Part shown: piece by piece, positions 51,301 through 59,931 of the stretch
How positions within the stretch are numbered: position 1 is the first letter of the stretch
Layout of the letters: the number at the start of each line of letters is the position of its first letter
Assembly (NCBI GenBank): GCA_035559535.1
Contig: DATMBG010000026.1
Coordinates: forward strand, 1-64,000
Source: Candidatus Limnocylindrales bacterium
GTDB taxonomy: Bacteria; Moduliflexota; Moduliflexia; Moduliflexales; JAUQPW01
Length of the DNA stretch: 64,000 nt
Reading direction: 5' to 3'
Program-made: the position numbers and the translations under genes
Notes under the pieces: model-generated
Databases searched by the model: none
Seen by the model: only the letters and a program-made list of their open reading frames with translations
What the model was told of the DNA's origin: nothing

Positions 51301-51811
51301 TCGTAGTCAGCAGGAAGCATTCAAAGATTTATTAACCGTACTACTGACTGCATTTCTCCTGGTTTTTATCGTTCTTCTCTTCGAATTTAGCACTTTTATT
51401 CCTCCGCTTTCCATTATCCTGACCACACTCCTTTCTATCTCAGGGTCTTTAGGAGCCCTCTGGTTCACTCATACTCCGTTTAACGTGTCTTCTTTCATGG
51501 GAACCATCATGGTGGTAGGGATTGTAGCTAAAAACGGGATCCTCCTGTTAGATTCCGCAAAACGTTATGAAGCCTCTCATTCCGATATCCTTGAGTCTCT
51601 GATTCTAGCAGGACGTCGCCGGATACGACCTATTATGATGACAACCCTGGCAGCTATGCTAGGGTTGCTTCCCCTGGCTTTGGGGATTGGAGCTGGGGCT
51701 GAAATGCAGCAACCGTTAGCCATTGCTGTCATGGGTGGACTTTGCCTTTCTATGGGTTTGTCCTTGATTATAGCTCCGGCTTTCTATGTACTGCTATCGA
51801 ACATCTTCTGA
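48395..51811 (+). CDS. RND-family efflux transporter (AcrB/HAE-like) with an unusual cytoplasmic insertion
   Basis: 1138 residues, about 100 longer than typical pumps. Twelve spans in two halves: first half with the TM4 region (GGIAAAVGLIIDDAIVVVENI, the D-D proton relay pair), second half with TM10 (FMGTIMVVGIVAKNGILLLD). Periplasmic porter loops are intact (SGFMPEMDEGAFVLDYVTPPGTSLEES after TM7). Between TM6 and TM7, about residues 498-625, lies a hydrophilic Gly/Ser/Asp-rich stretch (RPRRGDDRNSSYQTVGDGSK and onward) that I do not recognise from other pumps. The reading frame stays open throughout. The substrate is unknown; the MFP and TolC genes flank it. Confidence 0.94.
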   Translation: MSRFFSWILQHGKAILFTTLILSLGGIYLAFRLPIAIFPNISIPRIVVIAENEVEPAEKMLVTVTKPIEEGVGVVPGIRTIKSTTSRGSAEINLNFDWGIDMVQALQLIQSRLSEISSTFPPPTSITARRLFPTIFPIMGFSLTSKTQSLADLTDLATYSLRPQLGRVQGVSEAVVVGGKVREYHIIVDPVKLAAFKMTLDQVVNTLKATNWISSGGLLEENYQLYLVLVSGQVNDSEGIKNLILKVDNKVPIRLRDLATVEPAVRPENVIVTANGTQAVLINIYSQPGGNTVRIADEVKNTLEPLRRQIPPDVVISTFYDQSLLVRESIKNVRDSILLGLCLSTLILVLFLKTWRSTVVAILVIPSTVLITFVLMYVWNMSFNLMTLGGIAAAVGLIIDDAIVVVENIVKHLDDGETRLIAIRNAIIEITPAVISSTLTPIVVFIPLAFLQGLTGAFFKPFSMTMVLALLTSLVLALTLTPTLAALFLSEKSIKKTLDNSWIRRSAIYSRSITAINRLTTSLFSWKKREWIQTIPLSGSMSYKEHRPRRGDDRNSSYQTVGDGSKGGDGSFSTPSTDSGSMDGTGFYDRPVKIDYDQGDNEDSPYMEEDPGHYLDVSQRSCEEGGRLFQSILIGYERAIRWILPRPWIVLVIILILVGGSYLVYGTIESGFMPEMDEGAFVLDYVTPPGTSLEESNRMLKHLEALIQAIPEIESYSRRTGTQLGLAITEPNTGDFLIKLKDRRTRRIEEIMDDLRRQIESSEPAIRVEFIQILQDLIGDLTHSPSPIEVKIFSDDNTVRQEKAREIAQVLESIPGVVDVFDGVVVSGSVISIDIDKERAIRNGLSVEEIATNLNTILTGTLASNLIKGDQEIGLRVMFPMEYRKNLDLLKELTLINSQGISVPLRELADIRVEKGHTELNRDNLRQVTTVTARLSGRDLGSTIRELQSQLHRKVQLPKGVTLEYGGLYRSQQEAFKDLLTVLLTAFLLVFIVLLFEFSTFIPPLSIILTTLLSISGSLGALWFTHTPFNVSSFMGTIMVVGIVAKNGILLLDSAKRYEASHSDILESLILAGRRRIRPIMMTTLAAMLGLLPLALGIGAGAEMQQPLAIAVMGGLCLSMGLSLIIAPAFYVLLSNIF

Positions 51812-51868
51812 TCTACCGGGGACTACGATGATTTTTACTTCGTAGTTTTTGGGGATTTATGAATTCTG

Positions 51869-53131
51869 TTGAAGGAACTGATAGGATTTCTATTTATTCT
51901 GGCTCTTGAAGTAGGGGGTGTGATACCCGGGTTTGCCCAAACCCCTAAATCCCAGGCCCCCATTCATCAAATCACACTAGATGAAGCGGTAGGGTTGCTC
52001 CTGGAAAACAATCCCAATCTTATGAGTGGGAAACTTAGGATTCAGATAGCTCAAACCAAGGAAATTACCGCTGGGCTGCGACCGAACCCGGTCTTCAGTA
52101 ATACAAATGATGTTCTTTCGCCTGTCAAAGAGTATACCGCTGTTATCAGCCAACTTCTGGAAAGAGGAGGTAAGCGTCAATTACGGATTCAAAGTGCCCG
52201 GCTAGAAACTCAGATAGCAGAAGCCGATTTTGCCGATCGTGTGCGTTTACTCACCTTTGAGGTAAAAAAGGCCTTTATCCAACTTTTACTGGCGAAGTTA
52301 AATCGGGAATTAGCCCAAAAGAACTTGATGGCCTTCCAGGAAATTATCAGGCTCAATATGTTACGGTTTCAAAAAGGAGATATCTCGGGAAGCGATCTTA
52401 AGAAGATAACCCTGGAACAATTAAAATTTCAGAATGATTTGAATGTTGCCACCTTACAGTTAACTCAGGCCCGGGTAGCCTTATGGAATCTTCTCTATAC
52501 CCCCAGGCTTAGCAAAGATTTTGAGGTAAAAGGGGATCTTAAATTTAAAAATGTTCAACTAGCCCTGAACGACTTAATCGATGCAGCTTTTCACCATCGA
52601 CCCGATTGGATTTCAGCTCTCAAAGCCACTGAAAAAGCTGAAACCGATGCCCGGCTGGCAGTAGCCAATGGTAAAGTAGATATCACGGCTGAGATAGATT
52701 ATAAACGAACAGGCCCTGATAATACGGGCATCTTCGGATTTAGTGTTCCTCTCCCTCTGTTTAACCGAAATCAGGGAGAGATCCAAGGTTCCAGGTTGGA
52801 GGTTCAGCGAAGTAAGATCACTTTAGAAGCTTTAAAATCACAAATCATGAGTGAGGTTGAAAACGCCTTCGAATCTTTTAAAAGTACCCGTGAAACTGTA
52901 CTTCTTTATGAGGTTGGAACGTCTGGTACAGAAGGATATCTGAAACAGGCCGAAAGTTTAAGAGAGATAGCCCAATTTGCCTATAGTCAAGGAGAGACTT
53001 CGCTGTTGGATCTCCTGGATGCTGAACGAACCTATCGAGATACCCAGTTAAATTATCATCAAGCGTTAGCTGATTACCTGATCAGTCTTTATCAGATTAA
53101 TCTCTCAGTTGGTAAAGAGGTTGTTCAGTAA
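51869..53131 (+). CDS. Outer-membrane efflux channel protein, TolC family
   Basis: 420 residues from a TTG start, because no ATG precedes the signal peptide (KELIGFLFILALEVGGVIPGFAQ). The OEP domain occurs twice (about 35-220 and 225-415): ITLDEAVGLLLENNPNLMSGKLRIQIAQ, then GLRPNPVFSNTNDVLSPV, and in the second half VPLPLFNRNQGEIQGSRLEVQRSK. The protein ends with QGETSLLDLLDAERTYRDTQLNYHQALADYLISLYQINLSVG, a TolC/CzcC hallmark. It completes the tripartite pump with the MFP and RND proteins. It resembles the CzcC group, so a metal or cationic substrate is possible. Confidence 0.95.
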   Translation: MKELIGFLFILALEVGGVIPGFAQTPKSQAPIHQITLDEAVGLLLENNPNLMSGKLRIQIAQTKEITAGLRPNPVFSNTNDVLSPVKEYTAVISQLLERGGKRQLRIQSARLETQIAEADFADRVRLLTFEVKKAFIQLLLAKLNRELAQKNLMAFQEIIRLNMLRFQKGDISGSDLKKITLEQLKFQNDLNVATLQLTQARVALWNLLYTPRLSKDFEVKGDLKFKNVQLALNDLIDAAFHHRPDWISALKATEKAETDARLAVANGKVDITAEIDYKRTGPDNTGIFGFSVPLPLFNRNQGEIQGSRLEVQRSKITLEALKSQIMSEVENAFESFKSTRETVLLYEVGTSGTEGYLKQAESLREIAQFAYSQGETSLLDLLDAERTYRDTQLNYHQALADYLISLYQINLSVGKEVVQ

Positions 53132-53171
53132 AGTCTTGAACTCTGGCCAATGGGAGATAAGATTATTCTCC

Positions 53172-54869
53172 ATGATGAAAAAGCGACGTGTCTTGGTCTG
53201 GATAGTTGCGGGGGTTACTTTTGGAAGTGGATTGGTAAATCTCTTTTCTCTCATACGTCCAGGCCTATCCCTGCGTGCTGGCTGGTTCGTAGAGATTTTT
53301 CCACTGGAATTTCTCCATCTTTCTGCCTTTCTGACCTTGTTGATTGGCTTTGCCCTTGTTATCTCTTCTATTAACATTTATAAACGAAAGAAAAGGGCCT
53401 TTCAAAGCGTGTTTTTGTTAGCGTGCCTGTCCATCATCTTCCATTTAACCCAAGGACTTGATTATGAAGATGTGCTATCCTCCATGGTTTTGCTGATTTT
53501 GCTGGTTCTAGTCCGAAAAAGTTTTACTGTAAAAAGTAGTATTCCAGACTTGCGTTTAGAATTGATCCGTTTAGGAATAGCTGTTACCGTGGCGATTAGC
53601 TATGGGATGGCCGGGTTTTGGTTTCTTGATGAGAAAGAGTTTCATATCAACTTTACCCTCCGCAATTCCATCTACGAAACCTTCCTATTCCTCTCTCTGG
53701 TTGGGGATCCACAAGTTGTACCCCACACACGCTACGCTCACTGGTTCGTGAATTCTCTTTATATGATGACTATGACTACCGTGGGTTATTGTATTTTCGT
53801 ACTATTTCGACCGGTCCTTTATCAATTTAGAACTCATCCCCAGGAGCGTGCCATGGCAACAGAGATCGTACTCAAATGGGGCCGTTCGGCACTGGATTAT
53901 TTTAAACTTTGGCCGGATAAATCTTACTTTTTTTCACCTTCTCAAAGGTGTTTTCTTGCTTACCGCGTTGGAGGAAATTTCGCCGTGGTATTGGGAGATC
54001 CTGTAGGGCCTGAAGAGGAAATAGAAGATACAATTCGTACCTTTATGGAATTTTGCCAGGAGAATGATTGGGGACTTGGATTCCACCAAACCTTACCCGA
54101 TTTTCTCCCTATCTATCAAAAATTAGGTTTTAAAAAACTGAAAATTGGGGATAGTGCTATCGTAGATCTAAAACGGTTCAGCCTTCAGGGAAAAGCTATG
54201 AAGAAAATTCGGCATTATACCAATCAACTGGAAAAGTCTGGAATTCAAGCTCTTTACTACAAACCCCCCATTCCTGAGGAAATTCTTTTACAAGTAAAGG
54301 AGGTCTCTGATGAATGGTTGCAGGTTCCGGGACGTCGGGAGCGCGGATTTACGTTGGGGAGGTTCGAACCGAACTATATTCGATCTACTCCCCTGTTTGT
54401 AGCCATCGACCAAAACGGTCAGATTCTGGCGTTTGCAAATATAGTTCCTTCCTATTGCAAGGGAGAAGCGACTATTGACCTTATGAGACATCGTAGGGGA
54501 GTTCCCAATGGAATCATGGACTATCTCTTTGTAAAGCTTTTTTTATACAATCAAGAAAAAGGATACCAACGTTTTGACTTAGGGATGGCTCCTATGTCTG
54601 GATTTCAAGAAAATGAACAAGCTTCAAGGGAAGAGAAAGCCATTCACTATTTTTTTCAGCACCTGAACTTCCTCTTCAGCTATATTGGGTTACGGCAATA
54701 TAAAGCAAAATTCGTGAGTTTTTGGGAGCCGCGCTATGTGGTTTATCGAAATCCTTTCGATTTACCGCGGTTAGCTATTGCTTTGAGCAAAGTCTCTGAG
54801 TTGAAGAGAGGGTATTTCACGAGTTCTGGCTTTACGTTTTCTTTGAATCCACTCGCCAGAGGTCTCTAG
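53172..54869 (+). CDS. Lysyl-phosphatidylglycerol synthase C-terminal-type membrane protein (synthase half of MprF)
   Basis: 565 residues from the ATG at 53172, 40 bases after the TolC stop. About six spans (1-225) match the membrane part attached to the MprF synthase domain. The soluble DUF2156/LPG_synthase_C domain (about 245-555) has the tandem GNAT fold: RCFLAYRVGGNFAVVLGDPVGP, WGLGFHQTLPDFLPIYQKLGFKKLKIGDSAIVDL, RHYTNQLEKSGI, GFTLGRFEPNYI, ATIDLMRHRRGVPNGIMDYLFV and FDLGMAPMSGF. This domain transfers an amino acid from aminoacyl-tRNA to phosphatidylglycerol. The flippase half is absent here and is present as a separate gene at 60429. Confidence 0.93.
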   Translation: MMKKRRVLVWIVAGVTFGSGLVNLFSLIRPGLSLRAGWFVEIFPLEFLHLSAFLTLLIGFALVISSINIYKRKKRAFQSVFLLACLSIIFHLTQGLDYEDVLSSMVLLILLVLVRKSFTVKSSIPDLRLELIRLGIAVTVAISYGMAGFWFLDEKEFHINFTLRNSIYETFLFLSLVGDPQVVPHTRYAHWFVNSLYMMTMTTVGYCIFVLFRPVLYQFRTHPQERAMATEIVLKWGRSALDYFKLWPDKSYFFSPSQRCFLAYRVGGNFAVVLGDPVGPEEEIEDTIRTFMEFCQENDWGLGFHQTLPDFLPIYQKLGFKKLKIGDSAIVDLKRFSLQGKAMKKIRHYTNQLEKSGIQALYYKPPIPEEILLQVKEVSDEWLQVPGRRERGFTLGRFEPNYIRSTPLFVAIDQNGQILAFANIVPSYCKGEATIDLMRHRRGVPNGIMDYLFVKLFLYNQEKGYQRFDLGMAPMSGFQENEQASREEKAIHYFFQHLNFLFSYIGLRQYKAKFVSFWEPRYVVYRNPFDLPRLAIALSKVSELKRGYFTSSGFTFSLNPLARGL

Positions 54870-54889
54870 ATGCCCTTTGCTTTTTCTGT

Positions 54890-55732
54890 ATGATATTTAT
54901 TCATAGTGAAAATAATTATGAAAGTAGATCAATTCTACAGAGGTGTCTTTACCGGTCATACCTTTGTAGTATTCTGATAGGAGTTTTATTTCCTGCTCTT
55001 CTGTTCGCCCAGACCCCCTTCGCAGGAAAAAATGTGCTCATTCTTCGAGGGCAGCCACAGTATATTTATTTATATCCTGCTCGGGGAGAGCCTAAAAGTT
55101 CAAATTCTAAAATTCTATTTGCCCCTGGAGATGGAGGATGGCGGGGCTATGCCATCGAGCTTGCTCAGGTTATGGCCTCTGGGGGATACGATGTGTATGG
55201 GCTGGATACTAAACATTACCTGAAAAGTTTTACCGGTAAAACAACCTTAAAAGAAACAGACGTTATGTCAGATTTCCGGCAAATTGCAGAATGGATGGTC
55301 CAGGGAGCGAATAAACGGGTTACTCTGGTTGGCTGGTCCGAAGGAGCCGGACTATGTTTGCTGGCAGCGGCTTCGGAAGAAAACAAAAAGATATTCAAGG
55401 GTCTGATTACTATCGGCCTGGCAGAAACCAGTGCCTTAGGCTGGCGATGGGTAGATAACCTTACGTACCTTACCAAAAAAGATCCCAGGGAGCCGCTGTT
55501 TTGGAGTGTTGATTTTTTGCCTCGAGTTGCTCCACTTCCTTTGCTAATGATCCATGCCACTCAAGATGAATGGGTTTCTCCGGAAACAGCCCGGCGGATG
55601 TTTGATACCGGGCAAGAACCGAAGCGGTTTATATTAATTAAAGCTCGAAATCATCGTTTTGATGGCAATAGAGAGGAATTCTTTCGTTTATTGCAGGAAG
55701 GATTGCAATGGGTCAACCCAGCAGGTCATTGA
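54890..55732 (+). CDS. AcvB/VirJ-like periplasmic hydrolase (candidate lysyl-phosphatidylglycerol hydrolase)
   Basis: 280 residues. Signal peptide about 20-41 (LCSILIGVLFPALLFAQ). Alpha/beta-hydrolase of the AcvB/VirJ family: FAPGDGGWRGYAIELAQVMASGGYDVYGLDTKHYL, nucleophile S150 in VTLVGWSEGAG, acid D226 in HATQDEWVSPE, and H255 in KARNHRFDG. In Agrobacterium AcvB is a lysyl-phosphatidylglycerol hydrolase acting beside the synthase LpiA. Here it follows the synthase gene by 20 bases, which supports the same pair. A decayed second copy of the 3' half lies at 60178-60440, directly before the flippase-half gene. Confidence 0.92.
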   Translation: MIFIHSENNYESRSILQRCLYRSYLCSILIGVLFPALLFAQTPFAGKNVLILRGQPQYIYLYPARGEPKSSNSKILFAPGDGGWRGYAIELAQVMASGGYDVYGLDTKHYLKSFTGKTTLKETDVMSDFRQIAEWMVQGANKRVTLVGWSEGAGLCLLAAASEENKKIFKGLITIGLAETSALGWRWVDNLTYLTKKDPREPLFWSVDFLPRVAPLPLLMIHATQDEWVSPETARRMFDTGQEPKRFILIKARNHRFDGNREEFFRLLQEGLQWVNPAGH

Positions 55733-55810
55733 CTGCTATCTTTTACAGGCTCGTCTTTTTATATATAAACATAGATTGGATAGAAGAGATCAAGCCCTCA
55801 TCAAAAGTAG

Positions 55811-55830
55811 GGGCGTACGGCCGTACGCCC
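55811..55830. repeat. REP-like perfect palindrome, copy 3
   Basis: Identical to the palindrome at 109-128 (GGGCGTACGGCCGTACGCCC) with the same AGTAG before it. It lies 15 bases before the TPR gene start and just before its Shine-Dalgarno AAGG, so its hairpin could modulate translation. Confidence 0.8.
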
Positions 55831-55844
55831 GTACAAGGTATGAA

Positions 55845-57020
55845 ATGGAAAAAAACTTAAGAGGTTTTTTATTCGCTTTGCTTGTAGTTCAGGTTTTGTT
55901 CATTACTCAACAAACCTTTCCCCAGGAAGCTTATAAAAATAGCGTGTTAGAGGAGGTTAATGATCCGGACCTTCGTCAGGGAGTTGGAGAGTATCAGCGC
56001 TATAACTTTCAGCAGGCCCTAGAAAACTTTGAACGGTTCATCCAAAAACACCCGGAAAGTCTTTTAGGCTATTTTTTACAGGCGGAGACCTACTGGTCGA
56101 TATTTATCAATAAGCGGGAGAATACAGAAGCCGAGAAACATTTCATTGAATTGAGCCAGAAGGTTATTAAAATGGGGGAAGCGCGTTTAAAGAGGAACAA
56201 AAATGATACCGACACCCTGCTTATCTTAGCCAGCTTGTATGGCCGTTGGGGATTGCTGGAAGGTTCTTATAACCATCGATGGGAAGCCATAGTGCGATCT
56301 ATGAAGGCCAGGGCCTACTTCGAGAAAGTCGTGGAGATCAACCCGGAAATTTATGATGCCTATCTGGGATTAGGCCTTTATGATTATTTCACGGCTACCT
56401 TCCCGGGCTATATTCGAGTCTTCAGTAAGGTTTTGTTTGGTTTGTATGGGGGTCAGGAAAAAGGCCTCAAGGAATTGCAACTTGCCATGGAAAAGGGAAC
56501 CTATGGTAGGGATTTAGCCAAGTTTTTCCTGGCTTTTTTCTATGTAAGGTACGAAAATAAAGCCCCTCAGGCTTTAAACCTACTTAAGGAGTTAACGGAT
56601 CAATATCCGGAAAATCTCAATTATTTAGGCCTGTTGGCCTATTGCTATAAAGAACTCAAAGATTATGACAATGCCATTCATACCTATAGAAAAATACTGG
56701 AACTGGCTGCTGCAAAAGAAGTTTATGGAGAAGAGTCCTTAAATATTACCACATACTTTTTTGGAGAGAGTTTACGATTGGCCGGAAAATATGAAGAAGC
56801 TAAAAAATATTTCGACGCCATGGTTCATACCGATTCAACGGATAAGTATTGGGTTCTGGCCTATGCACATCTCAGCTTAGGAAAAATCTATGATACTTTC
56901 GGAGAAAGAGACAAGGCTCTGGAGTCATATCGAAATGTTCTCGCGTTGAAAGATTTTGAAGACTCCCATAAGAAAGTTGAGAGATACTTAAAAGCTCCCT
57001 ATAAACCCGGTCAGGATTAG
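55845..57020 (+). CDS. Exported tetratricopeptide-repeat protein
   Basis: 391 residues from the ATG at 55845, chosen because it directly precedes a signal peptide (RGFLFALLVVQVLFITQQTFPQ) and has AAGG six bases before; longer readings pass through the REP palindrome. Five or so TPR units follow: QALENFERFIQKHPESLLGYFLQAETYWS, ARLKRNKNDTDTLLILASLYG, PQALNLLKELTDQYPENLNYLGLLAYCYKEL, NAIHTYRKILELAAAKEV, and KALESYRNVLALKDFEDSHK. It is the last gene of the apparent efflux/lipid operon, 113 bases after the AcvB-like gene. It may scaffold envelope partners; no enzymatic domain is present. Confidence 0.85.
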   Translation: MEKNLRGFLFALLVVQVLFITQQTFPQEAYKNSVLEEVNDPDLRQGVGEYQRYNFQQALENFERFIQKHPESLLGYFLQAETYWSIFINKRENTEAEKHFIELSQKVIKMGEARLKRNKNDTDTLLILASLYGRWGLLEGSYNHRWEAIVRSMKARAYFEKVVEINPEIYDAYLGLGLYDYFTATFPGYIRVFSKVLFGLYGGQEKGLKELQLAMEKGTYGRDLAKFFLAFFYVRYENKAPQALNLLKELTDQYPENLNYLGLLAYCYKELKDYDNAIHTYRKILELAAAKEVYGEESLNITTYFFGESLRLAGKYEEAKKYFDAMVHTDSTDKYWVLAYAHLSLGKIYDTFGERDKALESYRNVLALKDFEDSHKKVERYLKAPYKPGQD

Positions 57021-57066
57021 GTGTTTCAGGGATACGCTATCTCATCTCATTTGGATTTAAGGAGGC

Positions 57067-58356
57067 CTACGGTTTTCCAGGTCCGGTCATCGTCAGGGGA
57101 GGTAAATCGCGACTGATATCTTGAATAACCCGGAGGATTCGGCGGATATCTTGGGGTTGGAGTCCCGAGTAAACGGGCAATTGTAGGGTTCCTTCGGTTG
57201 ATTCGGCATGGGGACACGGGGAGGTGTAAGGAGCAAATAGCTCCAAGCGGGTACATATGTCCACATGCATGATTTCCATATCTATACCACGGCGGATTGC
57301 GCGACGGCTTAAGGTAATGGGATCTGAGGTGCGTATGCAATATTGGTAATAAACCGGCGAGGTATAAGGAAGGGTCTGGGGTGGCAAAATCGATTGGATT
57401 TCTTTCAAGCCTTCCGTCAATCGGCGGGCATGTTCTTGACTCTTTGCATTCAATTTATCAATTACTTCCAGTACTTTCAGTCCGATGACGGCCTGGGCAT
57501 TACTATAACGTCGTCGATAGGCTGAAGGTAGCGGATCCAGGGGTCGAATTTTTTCCCAAATGTAACGTGTTAAATCATGGTGTCCGAAGAAGGAGGCAAT
57601 GTAAAAAGCCGGAAAAAGACTGAAAGTAAACCCATAGGGGCTGATGAAAGCCCGTTGAAGATATCCGGAGAACAGTTTCGATATAACCTCCCTGGTTGAA
57701 GGCCAGGGTTCTGCTTCGGCCAGTTGCCGAATTCGTTCGGCCAGCCGGTCATCGTTAGTGATGGCCATTCCTCCCCCGTAAGTATTCAATCCTTTGAGCA
57801 TTTGAAAGCTAAAGAAAGCAGCATGACCAAATGTTCCAGTTTTAGATCCTCGATAGGTAGCTCCAATGGCATGGGCGCAATCCTCGATGACATAAAGTCC
57901 ATGCTGTTTTGCAATGGCTAAGATAGGGTCCATATCGCAGGGTTGTCCGTAGAGATGAGTCGGTACGATGATTCGTGTTCGCTCGGTTATTACGGTCGAA
58001 AGAGCCTGAGGGTCCAAATTGTAGGTATAAGGATCAATATCGACGAATACAGGCCGTAATCCTGCCACCCGTGCCATTTCAGGAATAACCCAAAACGTCA
58101 GGGCAGGGAAGATAATTTCGGAGCCGGGGGGCAGGTCCAACGCCCGAAGGATATAATAAAAGGCCATACGTCCGTATGAAGCCGTGATAGCATGGCGAAC
58201 ACCATGATAAGCAGCAAACTTCTCTTCAAATTGTCGAATGGCGGGGCCCTGAACCCCCTGACCCCTCAAAAATGTTTTAAGTAAAGCCTGAGTGGTTCCG
58301 GGGACCTGCCGGGCGCCATAACGTGCGATAGTTCGAATCATATTCTCTTTGTCCAT
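57067..58356 (-). CDS. DegT/DnrJ/EryC1/StrS-family aminotransferase
   Basis: 429 residues from the ATG at 58356; a TTG at 58383 is an alternative start. PLP fold-type-I enzyme: ASYGRMAFYYILRALDLPPGSEIIFPALTF, IIVPTHLYGQPCDMDPI, D159 in VIEDCAHAIGATY, and the Schiff-base lysine K188 in FSFQMLKGLNTYGGGMAI. It transaminates a keto-sugar or a similar carbonyl compound. The upstream partner is a B12/radical SAM protein behind a sigma-54-like promoter, so the two probably form one regulated biosynthetic unit. A 12-base hairpin covers its start codon. Confidence 0.9.
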   Translation of the reverse strand: MDKENMIRTIARYGARQVPGTTQALLKTFLRGQGVQGPAIRQFEEKFAAYHGVRHAITASYGRMAFYYILRALDLPPGSEIIFPALTFWVIPEMARVAGLRPVFVDIDPYTYNLDPQALSTVITERTRIIVPTHLYGQPCDMDPILAIAKQHGLYVIEDCAHAIGATYRGSKTGTFGHAAFFSFQMLKGLNTYGGGMAITNDDRLAERIRQLAEAEPWPSTREVISKLFSGYLQRAFISPYGFTFSLFPAFYIASFFGHHDLTRYIWEKIRPLDPLPSAYRRRYSNAQAVIGLKVLEVIDKLNAKSQEHARRLTEGLKEIQSILPPQTLPYTSPVYYQYCIRTSDPITLSRRAIRRGIDMEIMHVDICTRLELFAPYTSPCPHAESTEGTLQLPVYSGLQPQDIRRILRVIQDISRDLPPLTMTGPGKP

Positions 58357-58408
58357 TGTCCATGGGCCTTCAGGATTTGTCAAGTATAAAGAACCCTGGA
58401 CAATGGAC
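58351..58408 (-). promoter_or_regulatory. Hairpin covering the DegT start codon
   Basis: GTCCATTGTCCA (58351-58362) and TGGACAATGGAC (58397-58408) are perfect 12-base arms. On the minus strand the loop holds the end of the intercistronic leader, and the distal arm contains the start codon of the aminotransferase gene. This could sequester the start, coupling it to translation of the radical SAM gene, or reduce expression. Confidence 0.5.
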
Positions 58409-58412
58409 GGTA

Positions 58413-59816
58413 TCAGCTAATCGCTTTAGGCTCCTGAGAGGTAAAATAAGCCATTTCAATCTCACGTTGACGCCGTTGGGCATACGCATCCCAGCGTTGG
58501 ACCCATTTGGCAAAACAATTTGGAAGCCCCAGATAATTCCATCCCCAGGAGGGTCGGATATAGAACCGGCTATAGGCGGTCGTAAGCATAAATAGAAGTT
58601 GTTCATGGGTTAGGTTAGGGTGTTTAAAAGTAGGAGTATAGCCATCGAATTTCTCTAAATCAGTTTCGGTAATAAGAGACTCCATGCGTTTACGAAGAGG
58701 GGTTCCGGGGTAAGGGGTCAGAATCTTAAACAGGGCCATCGTACTATTTAAATCGATGGAATAATCAATGGTAGCCTGGATACTTTCTATGGTATCGGTT
58801 AAGAACCCTATTACATAGAACCCCACCGTCATGATTCCTTTTTTACTACAATAAGAGATGATGTCCTTTTGGTGTTCCGGAGGGATAGGTCTTCGGCCAA
58901 CGCGCTTGAGGGTATTGGAATCGACCGACTCTACTCCAAAGGTTAGAGCACGCAATCCGGCTCTATAGAGGAGATCAATCAACTCTTTATCTAAACTATC
59001 CAGTCTGGTCTCACACTCAAATCGGACCGGAAGGTTCTTGCGGATGATTCCTTCGGCAATCGCCATACTCCGGTCTCTTTCCTCTGTAAAGAGAGGATCC
59101 CGGAAGACCAGGAAAACTCTACCGTATTGACGGCAAATCTGCTCAATCTCTTCAAGCACATTTTGGGGACTACGGGCCCGATAAACTGCCGTAATACGAT
59201 GAGGACAATACGTACAGAACTCCGGACAACTTCGGCTGGATAGTAAAGGAAAAACCGATCGCATGGAGAAGAGGGAATGACCTACGGCATGGCCGAATCT
59301 TCTTCGGTACACTAAATCCCATCGAGGAAACGGTAAAGAATCCAGATCCTGGATGGTCGAACTGACAACGGGACCCTTCAAGATTTCGCCCTGGGCTAAC
59401 CGCAGGGCAGCATGCTCGGGTTCTCCTTTAATGATGAAATCCCCATGACCGGCTAATACTTCTGGGACATGGGTTGCAAAAGTCCCAAAAAATCCAACCT
59501 GCATTCCATATCTTCGCCTGGCTTCTTCCGCCCATTGAATCTCATGTCGAAAATCTACAATTGAGGTTAAGACCAGGGCCAGATCTCCCGGTATCCACTT
59601 GTTATCCGTTACATAAACCTCGTGTCCGGCCTGGGCAAAAATAGCAGCCAGATAACCGAGTTGAATACTGGGCAAATTCCGATAAAGCTTCCGCATCCGT
59701 TCCACCACACGAGTCGTCCATGAAATACCCCGAAACCGGGACCCATAACCCCCGGCAATAGTATCTTTACTGACCACTCCGTTTTGTCCTTTTAAATCTG
59801 CCAAGACTACTCGCAT
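58413..59816 (-). CDS. B12-binding-domain radical SAM protein
   Basis: 467 residues from the ATG at 59816, which has GGGGAGGG about five bases upstream on the minus strand. The N-terminal part (about 1-145) is a cobalamin-binding-like Rossmann region (LGYLAAIFAQAGHEVYVTDNKW, FFGTFATHVPEVLAGHGDFIIKGEPE). The radical SAM core has CxxxCxxC as C197-C201-C204 (SCPEFCTYC) and continues with FRDPLFTEERDR, CETRLDSLDKELIDLLYRAG, LTFGVESVDSNTLKRVGR and ILTPYPGTPLRKRME. The family does methylations and ring rearrangements in lipid, hopanoid and antibiotic pathways. Co-transcription with the DegT enzyme suggests a modified amino-sugar or lipid product. Confidence 0.93.
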   Translation of the reverse strand: MRVVLADLKGQNGVVSKDTIAGGYGSRFRGISWTTRVVERMRKLYRNLPSIQLGYLAAIFAQAGHEVYVTDNKWIPGDLALVLTSIVDFRHEIQWAEEARRRYGMQVGFFGTFATHVPEVLAGHGDFIIKGEPEHAALRLAQGEILKGPVVSSTIQDLDSLPFPRWDLVYRRRFGHAVGHSLFSMRSVFPLLSSRSCPEFCTYCPHRITAVYRARSPQNVLEEIEQICRQYGRVFLVFRDPLFTEERDRSMAIAEGIIRKNLPVRFECETRLDSLDKELIDLLYRAGLRALTFGVESVDSNTLKRVGRRPIPPEHQKDIISYCSKKGIMTVGFYVIGFLTDTIESIQATIDYSIDLNSTMALFKILTPYPGTPLRKRMESLITETDLEKFDGYTPTFKHPNLTHEQLLFMLTTAYSRFYIRPSWGWNYLGLPNCFAKWVQRWDAYAQRRQREIEMAYFTSQEPKAIS

Positions 59817-59931
59817 AAATCCCTCCCCATTTCCAGTATATAGTATTCTCGAGAATACCTTCAAAAGTACTCCATAACCACTTCTTTATAAGCCCATTAA
59901 CACATTGAAAAATGAACTAACCTATATTTCC

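Noticed and set aside
55659-55844. N-terminal extension of the TPR protein
   Set aside because: It overlaps the hydrolase gene and passes through the REP palindrome. The ATG at 55845 has a Shine-Dalgarno and a signal peptide.
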